DNA of 64,000 bases from the NCBI RefSeq assembly GCF_900105985.1, contig NZ_FNUB01000005.1, forward strand, positions 2,728,001 through 2,792,000. The letters run 5' to 3'. The notes below the pieces were generated by a model. The model was given only the letters and a program-made list of their open reading frames with translations, was not told where the DNA came from and did no database searches. The translations under genes were made by a program, and so were the position numbers. Shown piece after piece: positions 1 through 10,200 of this stretch (its first letter is position 1; the number at the start of each line of letters is the position of its first letter). The stretch comes from Tenacibaculum sp. MAR_2010_89 (GTDB lineage: Bacteria > Bacteroidota > Bacteroidia > Flavobacteriales > Flavobacteriaceae).

Positions 1-3000
1 AATTGAACAAAAGCTTTTAATTGAGCATGTGGTGGTAAAATTTCATGAGAATAAAATGCAACCACATCATTACGATCATTCCATTTTAACTCTCCTATTA
101 TTTTTTCACTACCATTAGTCACAGAAAATTCATCTAATAATATTTTATATTTTCTGTCTCCAGTTTCATCAGGTAATTCAAAAACTTTATTTATCTGTAA
201 ATTAAACACTGCTTGTGGGGCAACAAAAACATCAATATCTCCACTACCATCTTTAGGAGTTAAATCACTAATAACAACAATTCCATCAAGCGGACTACCT
301 CCTACAATTTCACATTTTTCTCCAAGTTCAACCTTAAATCTAAATCGTCCTTTTATTAATCCTCCTAATAAATTATACTTACCACCTAAATAACCTCTAA
401 ACCAAGCTGGGTTTGGAAGTCTTGCTTGTAATAAAACTGCACCACCCCCACTAATTATTGGGATTTTAGTTTTAGAACCAAATAATTTAAACGTTAATCC
501 TAATTCTCCTTGCAAATATGCATATGCTTGACCGTTTGCATACCAACCATTCATACCAACTGGCTCAGAAGAACCTTTACAGTGTGCATCTCCATAATCT
601 TTAAGCATTATGTCAAAACCAACACCGGCATCAAAACGTGCATAGAAAATTAAAAATGTTAAGTCTCCAGTTGTAACACTTAAACTAGCACCAAATGCTA
701 ATCCTTTTCCTGATTCCAATAAATTTAAGTCACGCATGTAATCTAACTCAGAAACATCTAACCCTAAAATATCAGCTACAATAGGCGGTGGTGGTGGACT
801 TCCGGGCAAATTATCACCAACCATGAAGTAACTATCCATCTGTACCTTTAAAATACCAAGGTCAATTTTAATTCCTACTCTATCTTCTGGAGTTCCTATT
901 AATAAATGCCATTCATCAGATGACACATAAAAATCTAACCAACCTGCTCTTCCAGATGGACCTACTCCTTTTATAATTCCGAAATTTATATATACTTCAG
1001 ATGTTGCTTGAAAAATATCGTTTACAAAATCAAATCCTATAAATACATTCGCAGAAATAGCTCCTGAAGGACTTTGGGCTGGTATTCCTGGATTATCTTT
1101 ATCTGCTATACCTGATAAATTACTACTCACTTTATCAAAAAAGTCATTTGGTAATGCAGCAATTAACTCTCCAAAACCTTTAAAATAAATTTCTTGTAAT
1201 CCACCTGACTTTCTAAAAGCCATTCCAAATTCAACTGTTGCATGGAATAAATCTTCTGAGTTTTGTGTTATAATTCCTACAGAAGCTTTCATTCCAAAAG
1301 CATTATCTTCATATGGCTCATAAATAACCCCAGAAGTTGAGGCTCCGATTTCTTTAAAGGCGGCATCTTTTACATTTGTATTACCAGCCATCTTCATTCT
1401 ATTGTAAAAACCTCCTCCAAAAGAATTTAACGCAAAACCTGTAAAGACTGGGATTCCATTTGGTATAGTCACTTGTGCATCAGCAAACCAATATCTAAAA
1501 GTTTTCGTTCTTCCAAATAATGCTTTTGCTTCAACTTCTAACTTCATTCCCTTAGAAAACTTAGCTCCTACTGCACCAGCAAAACCAGTTCCATATGTAG
1601 GGTCATCTTCAAAAATAAAAATAGCTCCTTTTAATTGCATTCCTGCAACCTCCATTTGTATAAATAGATGTTCTAATTTTACACCATCAAACTTCCATTT
1701 ATTTCCTTGTTCATCTAATTTACCTTTAATAGCTAATTTAGATGCTCCACCATTAGCTCCGTCTCCTTCAGAAGTAAGATTTATTTCAAAATCGAAAAAT
1801 AACTCAGCTCTGTTACCTGTAGGAGTTCTTAATCCTATTTCATTTATGGCTATTGGAAAATTAGCAATCTTCAATTTTCCTTTTACCCCAAAATATTCGA
1901 CGGAAAAATTGGGGGACTCCGTTTGAAGCACCATTTTTTGAAAAGTAATTCCTTCAAAATTTATAACACTTTTAGAAGTATCTTTTGGTGGACTTGATGA
2001 TTGATTTGGTTTATCCTTTTTAAGTCCAGATGCAAGATTTAATGAACCATTTAGACTCGCTTTGGGTCTAAATTCACCATCTTTAACTTTCATTTCTATA
2101 TAGGAATCTTTAGTTAAATGTACATTTGCTTTCCATACATTAAACCTAATATCTTTTTCAGTTTTAACAGATAACTTATACTCTCCTGGTTGAAAAACAG
2201 CGTTATACTGCAAACTATCTAACTGAGAAACAGGCAATACTAGTTTACCATTAAACTCTCCTCCTCTTAAATTGTTTGTTTCAATATCTAATAAGAAATA
2301 ATCTAATGAAAAATCCCATCCAGAGGCTGAACCTTCTTTTAACCCAATTACATTTTCTCCAATAAATTTCCCCGTAACTCCTTGTCCATCGATTATTAAA
2401 TCAGTAGCTCCAAAAGCAACTCTTTTATCACTATTCTTTTTCTTAAATTCAGGAGGTAAAATTACTTTTAATGATTGTACATATACACCTCTCCATAAAT
2501 TAGGTTCTTCTTTGTAGTATTTATTTAAATAAGAAGCAGGCGTAGCCTCATCGTTTCGTAAATCACTAAAATCAAATACAGCTGTATTTAACTGAAAAGT
2601 TGTTCCCTCTAACCCTTTTATTCCAAACTCAGGTAATGATATGTTTACTACCATATCATTCCAATCTGCAATAGATGTTTTAAAATCTGCTTCTACATAC
2701 CCAATTTTCTTTTTACCATTTTTATCAACTGGATGTAATAAACCATTTGCAAACTTAATGTTTGCATCCAAACCCATTTCTTTAAAACCAGAACAATCAA
2801 CAATAGCATAGGTACCCGGATTTTCAAAACTTCCTTTTAAGGTTAGTAATACAGAACCTTGATTAAAGTTTACAGTAAATTGTGATATTAGATTTAATTT
2901 AGCTTCTCCTACAATTCCTCCTTCATGTGATAACTTCACATCTGAAGCACCTAAAATTAATACTTGATCTCCTCTATCTGGATTTGTACTAGGTAATTCT

Positions 3001-3476
3001 ACCTTTAAAAAAACTGTTAACTCAGTATATGCTGGTTTAAAAACTGCTTTTGCAATACCAACTGTATATTTTACATTACTTATACTTACAGGTTTTATAG
3101 CAACTGGAAGTTCACTTAATCCATCTTTTGTTAATACATCAATAAAATTAGCAGACTCTTCAATACTTTTAAACGTATTTTCTGCCATATCTAGCCATTT
3201 TTTATTGACTAGAGAATCTACTGTATTAAATTGAAATCCTTGATTTGTAAAACGCTTTTTTACAACTGGTGCTTCTACTTTATCAAATTTTTCTAATGAA
3301 GAAAAATTACGAAACATTTTCTTACTAGTAAAATTTAATGGTTTTACTGATTTTTCTTTAGCTACTAAACTATCTTTTTCGTTTTTATCTTTATCAACAC
3401 TAAATGTAGTATTGGAAAAAAGATTAATACTTATAAATACAACTATTAAAAAACTTAGGGGTAATTTTTTACTCAT
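1..3476 (-). CDS. Giant secreted protein of a toxin-like operon, C-terminus outside window
   Basis: The frame is open for about 1158 codons from an ATG to the window edge, so the C-terminus is missing. It begins with a signal peptide (basic MSKK, then a hydrophobic core ending near residue 26). The rest looks beta-rich, with many alternating polar/hydrophobic stretches, a Gly/Pro-rich linker with five prolines near residue 890, and few cysteines. I do not recognise a named domain. It is the last visible gene of a five-gene minus-strand series, 45 bp after an 89-residue protein, and shares the series with an outer-membrane barrel and a deaminase-tipped exported protein. A structural or surface component of the same delivery system, or a second effector, are both possible. 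Existence of the gene is near certain, function unknown. Confidence 0.85.
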   Translation of the reverse strand, partial: MSKKLPLSFLIVVFISINLFSNTTFSVDKDKNEKDSLVAKEKSVKPLNFTSKKMFRNFSSLEKFDKVEAPVVKKRFTNQGFQFNTVDSLVNKKWLDMAENTFKSIEESANFIDVLTKDGLSELPVAIKPVSISNVKYTVGIAKAVFKPAYTELTVFLKVELPSTNPDRGDQVLILGASDVKLSHEGGIVGEAKLNLISQFTVNFNQGSVLLTLKGSFENPGTYAIVDCSGFKEMGLDANIKFANGLLHPVDKNGKKKIGYVEADFKTSIADWNDMVVNISLPEFGIKGLEGTTFQLNTAVFDFSDLRNDEATPASYLNKYYKEEPNLWRGVYVQSLKVILPPEFKKKNSDKRVAFGATDLIIDGQGVTGKFIGENVIGLKEGSASGWDFSLDYFLLDIETNNLRGGEFNGKLVLPVSQLDSLQYNAVFQPGEYKLSVKTEKDIRFNVWKANVHLTKDSYIEMKVKDGEFRPKASLNGSLNLASGLKKDKPNQSSSPPKDTSKSVINFEGITFQKMVLQTESPNFSVEYFGVKGKLKIANFPIAINEIGLRTPTGNRAELFFDFEINLTSEGDGANGGASKLAIKGKLDEQGNKWKFDGVKLEHLFIQMEVAGMQLKGAIFIFEDDPTYGTGFAGAVGAKFSKGMKLEVEAKALFGRTKTFRYWFADAQVTIPNGIPVFTGFALNSFGGGFYNRMKMAGNTNVKDAAFKEIGASTSGVIYEPYEDNAFGMKASVGIITQNSEDLFHATVEFGMAFRKSGGLQEIYFKGFGELIAALPNDFFDKVSSNLSGIADKDNPGIPAQSPSGAISANVFIGFDFVNDIFQATSEVYINFGIIKGVGPSGRAGWLDFYVSSDEWHLLIGTPEDRVGIKIDLGILKVQMDSYFMVGDNLPGSPPPPPIVADILGLDVSELDYMRDLNLLESGKGLAFGASLSVTTGDLTFLIFYARFDAGVGFDIMLKDYGDAHCKGSSEPVGMNGWYANGQAYAYLQGELGLTFKLFGSKTKIPIISGGGAVLLQARLPNPAWFRGYLGGKYNLLGGLIKGRFRFKVELGEKCEIVGGSPLDGIVVISDLTPKDGSGDIDVFVAPQAVFNLQINKVFELPDETGDRKYKILLDEFSVTNGSEKIIGELKWNDRNDVVAFYSHEILPPHAQLKAFVQ

Positions 3477-3521
3477 ACTTTTTGGTTGTTGATTTTTTTC
3501 TTTTTAAAGCTTTAATTAGGC

Positions 3522-3791
3522 TCAAATCATTTTTTTTAAATCAATAGAAGAATCATATTCATTTACATGAGTTTGTAATTCTTCAATATTTTTCACTACA
3601 CAATGAACCTCTTTTTTTATAATTATAAGTCCATCACTCTCAATAGCATCTTTCATTTTTTTTATTTGTTTTAATCCATAAAAATATCCACTTGCTATTT
3701 GCAATGAATCCATTATTTCAACAAATTCAATCCAAGTAATTTTATATCTATTTTTTCTTAACATATCTTTCTTATATAAAGTGGATACCAA
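3522..3791 (-). CDS. Small protein, second immunity candidate
   Basis: Encodes 89 residues if it starts at the TTG two bases after the preceding stop, or 80 residues from an internal ATG (start base 3764) that follows a purine-rich stretch. No signal peptide or membrane segment is visible, so it is probably cytoplasmic. The composition (Lys/Ile/Glu-rich, mixed alpha/beta) resembles small immunity proteins, but no family is recognised. Its place directly after the first immunity candidate and before a giant secreted protein suggests protection against a toxin of this locus. It could instead be a remnant immunity gene left from an earlier toxin tip. Confidence 0.6.
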   Translation of the reverse strand: MVSTLYKKDMLRKNRYKITWIEFVEIMDSLQIASGYFYGLKQIKKMKDAIESDGLIIIKKEVHCVVKNIEELQTHVNEYDSSIDLKKMI

Positions 3792-3793
3792 CT

Positions 3794-4222
3794 TTAAAGT
3801 TGTTTTCTTCTAGCACCTGTTATTTTAAAATCTTTTATATCTAAAATCCAATTAGCAAAATCTTCAAACTCATTAGATTTTGAAATCATATGATAATATA
3901 ATTGAAAATCTCCCAATTCTTCTTCACTTTCTAAATCAACAACTATACCTTGAAAATCAAAAATTGAGTCTTTATATTCTTCACCCCAAAAATGAATAGC
4001 TAACAAATTCAAAACTTCTTTACCTTTATTTTTAATTTTATAAAAAGAATCTTTCTCTAAAAATTCCAAAATTCTAGTAATACAAATGTTATCAAAAGAC
4101 AAACCATATATTTCAAAACTAAAACTTTCTTTAAATGTAATTATTTCAGAAACCCATAACTCATCATAAAAATTAAATACGTACTTACTTTTATTTGTTG
4201 AAATCTTAACTTGCTTACTCAT
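3794..4222 (-). CDS. Probable immunity protein for the deaminase toxin
   Basis: A 142-residue cytoplasmic-type protein with no signal peptide. Its ATG lies inside the last codons of the toxin gene and the two frames overlap by 8 bp, so translation is probably coupled. In polymorphic toxin systems the gene immediately after the C-terminal toxin domain normally encodes the cognate immunity protein, and this gene has the usual size, acidic middle and position. I could not assign it to a named Imm family. The immunity role is inference from position; the coding call itself is strong. Confidence 0.75.
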   Translation of the reverse strand: MSKQVKISTNKSKYVFNFYDELWVSEIITFKESFSFEIYGLSFDNICITRILEFLEKDSFYKIKNKGKEVLNLLAIHFWGEEYKDSIFDFQGIVVDLESEEELGDFQLYYHMISKSNEFEDFANWILDIKDFKITGARRKQL

Positions 4223-7200
4223 TACCTATAATTTTAACTCCATTTGTTAAGTGAAAACAATGGGGGCATCTACACATATTACCCCAATTCCCTTTTCCTT
4301 TAACCAAAACTTTTATTTTATATAAATCCTGTCTAGAATTAAATTCTCCAGCTTCTCTTAACTTTTTAATAACTTCATTCATAGCCAAAACTTCTGCATG
4401 AGAAGCAGCTTCTCCTGCTGCTATTAATTTATTTTTAGGTACAGCATTATATAATTTTTCATATAACTTACCTCCATTTAACAAATCTTCCCTTATTAAA
4501 TTCATGTATGCGATATGTTCTTTAATTACTGGATCCAACTCATCAAAATTAAAAGTTTTTTTCTCTGCTGTTGATAAATTGTATTTCACAACTACTTCAT
4601 TTCCTAGAATATCTGAATAAGCTCCGGACATTACAGGTTTTTTATTAGATAAAGGCTGTTTTTTTTCTTGTTCAATTATTCCTTCTAATATTTTTACTTC
4701 ATGAGGATCATTATTTTCTAAAATTTTATTTTTAGCTATATCCCATTCAATATTAGGTGCATTAGGGTATGATTTATTCCTAAACAAATCTGAATTAAAT
4801 TTCCAATATGTGATTAACTCAACATTTGTATCTAACTTTTTTAATGTTACTTCTGAAGCATCTATAAAATCATCAAAAAATCTTAATTTAGTAACCTCAT
4901 CTAACTTCTCTAACTCACTAACTAAACCTGTAAGACCTAAAGATTCATATTTAGAAATTTTGAACCAATTTTTATACTTATTCCAATCATTTAATGATAT
5001 ATTTTTAGGTTTATAATTTTTATCAACCAAAAACTTTAATTCTTGCGAAAAAGCTCCTTTTAGGTTTCCACTAGCATCAATTAAATCAGTTTTTTTTGTG
5101 GGTTTAGTTGCCAATATTATGTCATCTCCCCTATCAATAGCTTTTTTTAACCAAGGTTCATTATATTTAACCCACCAAGTTGAAGGTTCATAATAATTAT
5201 CTGGTCTATTTAATAAATTCACCCCTCCTTTTACTTCTCCCAAGCCTATATTTTTAAAAGAGCCTAAATCATCAAACAACCCTTTAATATCTGGCATAAA
5301 TCTTCCTAATATTGTTGAAACTTTATTTTCTGAGAGAAAAATATCTGTACCCCCTATTTTTAAACGCCTTTTAGTAAGGCCTGATAATCTTTGTAATTGT
5401 GATGTTTTGGCTAAAAAGTAATTTTTTATAGCTTCTTCACTATTTTTAAACTGTATTTTTATTTTTTCGTAATCCGACGGATTAACTTGCCCAAATGCAT
5501 GATATTTACCAGAAGTATCTCCTAATAAGATTCTTCCATCATTAACATCAAATTTAATATACAATCCTTCTTTAGTTGTTACATCATATAAATTATTACT
5601 TGAACTTGGTATCTCATCTGCAAAAGATTTAGCACTAGTTTTAACTACATTATCATTTAAATCAAACCAAACTTCCATTTGATCAATATTATCCATTGAA
5701 AGATCTATCGATTTAGATGTTGTTAACTTATTTATTTTAGAGAGATCATTAGAAACATTAAGTGATTTAGCAGCACTAGACATTCTCTTCAATACTTCTT
5801 TTCCTTCAACTATCCTTGAGGCTTCATTAGAGTTAACAGCATCTTTTAAATATTTAATGACAATAGATAATGCATTATCCGCATCATCTGGATAAGCTTT
5901 AATGAAAGCTTCCATTTCAGCAGCCGTAAATTTATGTAATGTTTCTACTACTGCCTCAACCTTTTCTTTAGTAGGTAAATCTTTTACCCTATCTACATAC
6001 GTTTTTGATATATTAAATCTATCTTTTAAACTTTTATTCCTAATAAAAGTCAAATCTCCCATAGATATAATTCCCGTTATTGCAGATAAACTAGATAAAA
6101 CTTTTCTTGTTTTATCATTTTCTTCATAGTCAGAAACCATTGTTGCAGTTATGGATAAACCACTACTAGCCATGTCAGCAATTAAAAAAGCTTTTCGCAT
6201 TTTATGCATTGTAGTAGCACCTTTAATTGCAGTAATCGCTCCTCCTGAAGCCAATAAAGATGCTACATCTATAACTGCACTTAATGACTGATCTATTGTT
6301 TCTCCAGAAGCAGCATCTGAAGAATATACTACTGATAAGGAAGGTAATGGTACATCCGTTAATCTTGGGTTTCTCATTAATCCTTTAACATTTGATAAAT
6401 TTGAATTATTAATAAATACAACTAAATCAAATGGTTTTAATTTTATTGCTGGATTAGTATCTGTTTCATACCACCCATATTGTTTATGTTGCCTTATTGA
6501 AATCTCTAAATCATCAGAAAACCAATCATAATCTATATCATAACTACTTTGCTTGTCTTTAAAATTTTTATTCCAATGTTCTCCATAAGCAACATCATAC
6601 AGCAACGTTTTACCTAATGATTTATATATATTATTGTATTCAAGAATAAAAACCCTTTCTCCTAAATTATTGTATGCTTCTTTTAATCTCTCATCATAAA
6701 AATCTTTAGAGTTTAACATCATTTCTGTTAAAACTCCCATTAATTTTAAACGGTTCGGGCTACCAGTTTTAAAAAGTAACCAACTAGTTTCATCATCAAC
6801 GGATTTAAACATTTGCTCAAATAAATATTCTGATGAGTATTTATTTTTCCCTTCTATTCCTATTAATAATTCTTTATAAATATTCGCATTTGAATTTTGT
6901 ATTAATTTTAAAATAGCTCCTTCAAAATCTCTACTAGGATAATCACTTTCTTGAGTATAATTAAGGTTTACAAACTTTGATATTATTCTTAAAACTGCAC
7001 TTGAATTTAGTTGTTTAATATCATTTTGGGATGCTAAATTTATAACCTTAGCTATATTATTTACTTTATCTTCTTTAACTTTATCTTCGGGAGTTAACTG
7101 ATTATATTCTACTATTGATTTAGCCACATCATTTGCTAAATCATTTATATTACTATTTAGAAATCTATAAAAGTCTTCTCCCCACTCTTTTTTACTTTTC

Positions 7201-10200
7201 GGCAATTCATTCACCAATTCATCTTTGAAATCATAATGCTTATTCTGTAATTCACAAAACTTATTTAATAATTTCCTTTCATATTTAGTACTTAAACTAC
7301 CTATATTACAGATATTATTCTTATTCCATTTCCCAAAATTATTTGAAATCTGAGTTAAAAATCTAGGGTATAGTGATTTTAGTTCTAAAATTTTATTGTA
7401 AATTAAAAAAACATTATCCTGACTTTCATAATTACTATCAATAAACGTCCATTTAATTCCTTCTTCGGTTATTGAATTTTGATTTAATTTAATTGAACTA
7501 TTGGATATATTTAACTTCTTCTTTTTTAGAATATTTTTATAGTTATATTTAAAATCTAAAATATTAATTACATCTGAATCATTTTTAAAAACTGAATAAC
7601 CAGAAGCTGTATTCATCTGTAAAATATGGTATCCCGTTTCTTCTAATTTTTCTACCCCAAATAACATTGCTTTATGAATGTTCTTTTCATTAGGCGTAAT
7701 ACCATTACTTTCAACCTTATAGAATGTTCCATCTGATGCTTTATAACCTCTTAATTTATAACCTCCATTACTATCATAAATGTCAGCCATATATTTTTTA
7801 TCTTCTATTACAAAAGATAATATAGTACCTGGAACAATACTCATAAATTCATCAAACTTTCCTATATCATTCAGCAAACTAGTTCCGTAATAACCATAGT
7901 ATTTAGTTACCTCTTTTACTTTATTAGGTAATATTAATATCTGTCCTGAAGGTGTAAAGAAACTAAAAGTTTTAGCCTCATCTGTATTTTGCCCAAAATC
8001 AAGCTTCTTAAAATAGCCTTGAGTGACATAGTGCTCACCATCCTCGTCCCCTTGGAACCAGTAAATTTTGATACCAGGAGCATGCATCTTTTTCCAATCT
8101 AAGTGATTTAAAACAGTACCATTTCCATAGTCCATTAAAGAATTTGTTGCTCCTTGAGGAAACTTATATTCATCCCAAGTATGTTGTAATCCAAAAACTC
8201 CATGCCCTAATTCATGAGCAAGTGTCCTTGTTTGTTTTTCAACAGTTTTTGCATTAGCAGTAAACACAAATCCGAATTGCCTTTTTAATGGCATAAATCC
8301 TTCTACGTCAGATTTATTTACGGGTACATTAGTTACAAAAACATAATAGGTCTTTTTACTGTAGTAATTTTGCTTTTTGATATAACTATTAAATACAGCT
8401 TCTTCATCAGTATAGTGCGATAAAACTGAGCTATCACCTACTTTTAATCTACCATCTTTATCTTTATCCCATCCATAAATTTGCTCTGGTGAAACCTCAT
8501 CAACCTCTTGAATATTTAATCGTACACCTGCTTTTCTATAGATATCTTTTACTTGCTCTTTTACTTTAGAATCTACTTCACTAATCCCAACAGGTACTAA
8601 AGTTATATTTATAGTTTCTAATTTATCAGATGCTAAATGTGTTAGTATTACACTACCCGCAACATCAAACTTATCATCTTTATTTTTGATAACTGCAAAA
8701 ATTTCTTCATCTGCATAATGGTACTTTCTTTTAAGTTTTAACTTTGCAATGTCACCATTCCAACTAGTAACTTCTATTTTAGCCCCATCTTTAGTTTTAA
8801 AAACAAGATCTTCTTTTTTTACGTCACTATCATTAATAGTTACCTTAGCATTTATAAAGTCATCTCCATTAGTATCAGATATAGCTTTATACGCTACTTT
8901 ATATTTACTACCGCTTTTATCTAAAACCTTATATTCTTTTTCAAACTTAGTCGAAGTTCCATTAGGTAATTCATCAAAATGATAGTATCCAGAGTTTTCA
9001 AAGACAACTGACACTCCAGAAGCAGTAATAGAATTTACATTACCACTCGAATCTAAACCATTGGTATTTGTATCTGTCACAGCACCTCCTTCTGCTCCTT
9101 CTTGTTGAGTAACTGTTCCATCTTCTCCTACAGACCAAACATCTCCATTTGAGCTAATAATATCAACATCATCGTCTCCAGGTATTACTGCGGTTTCCCC
9201 GTTAGTCCCGGTAACTACAATAGCACCGTTAGCATCTATTTCTATTGAATCTACAATAAAATCAACAGTAACAGAGTCTTCAAGTACACCATTATCACCG
9301 TTAACACCTTCTGAAATATTAACATCTACATCAACCGTCATTGAAGCTCCTTCTCCAAACTCTGGATCATATAACGTTACAATTTCTCCTTCTGCTAATT
9401 GATTAGAAGAATTCACCAAAATATTACTAAATGTAACACCGAATTTTGCGAATTTTAAATAAGGAATCGCTACAAAACCTTTTCCTGAAATCACACCATT
9501 TGCTTGGCCTTGCATTTCAGTAATTGTTACTTTAAAATCTCCAGCTGTTATTTGATCTCCAATATTTAACCCTGGGTGTGGTTCTCTATTACTAATAGCA
9601 ACTGCATCTGGTACAATACCACACTGATAATTCGCATCTTCATTTTGAATGATATCTGTTGAAACTCTTTGCAAATCAGAATACTCACTGTATTGATATG
9701 CACACTTACCTTTTACTTTATATTCATAGGTTGTTCCAGGCTTTAATCCCCAAATTGTTGCCCAACCACTATTGGTTCTTTTAGTAAACCAATGAGCATC
9801 TTGCTTATCAGCTTCTCTATATGCTATAATAAACTCAGAATGTATTGTTGGATCTTGATTCCAAAATACATTTATTTTAGATGTTCCTTTAGCCTCTGCA
9901 TTTACATCTTCAGGAATTTGACAGGGAGCTGTTCTTGAAAACCAAAAAACTTCACTATATCCTTGATTTTTAAAAAGCCCTATTTCTTCTAATCCTTGTA
10001 ATGCTTTCGCTCGTACTCTCCATGCATACCTCTTTCCTGGTAATAATAACGGTTTATCTGGTCCGTATACTAAAGTAGTTGTTCTGGTAGTTGTTTCATA
10101 GATTGGAGCCTGTGATAAAAATGCTGTTCTAGGATCAATATGATTATCCCATACCTCAACTAATGCAAACTCATATTCAACATTACTAACATTTATATGT

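Noticed and set aside
4810..5016. Plus-strand frame inside the toxin gene, like others at 5902, 8749 and 10322
   Set aside because: These are antisense shadows of the 2185-residue gene with no plausible motifs.
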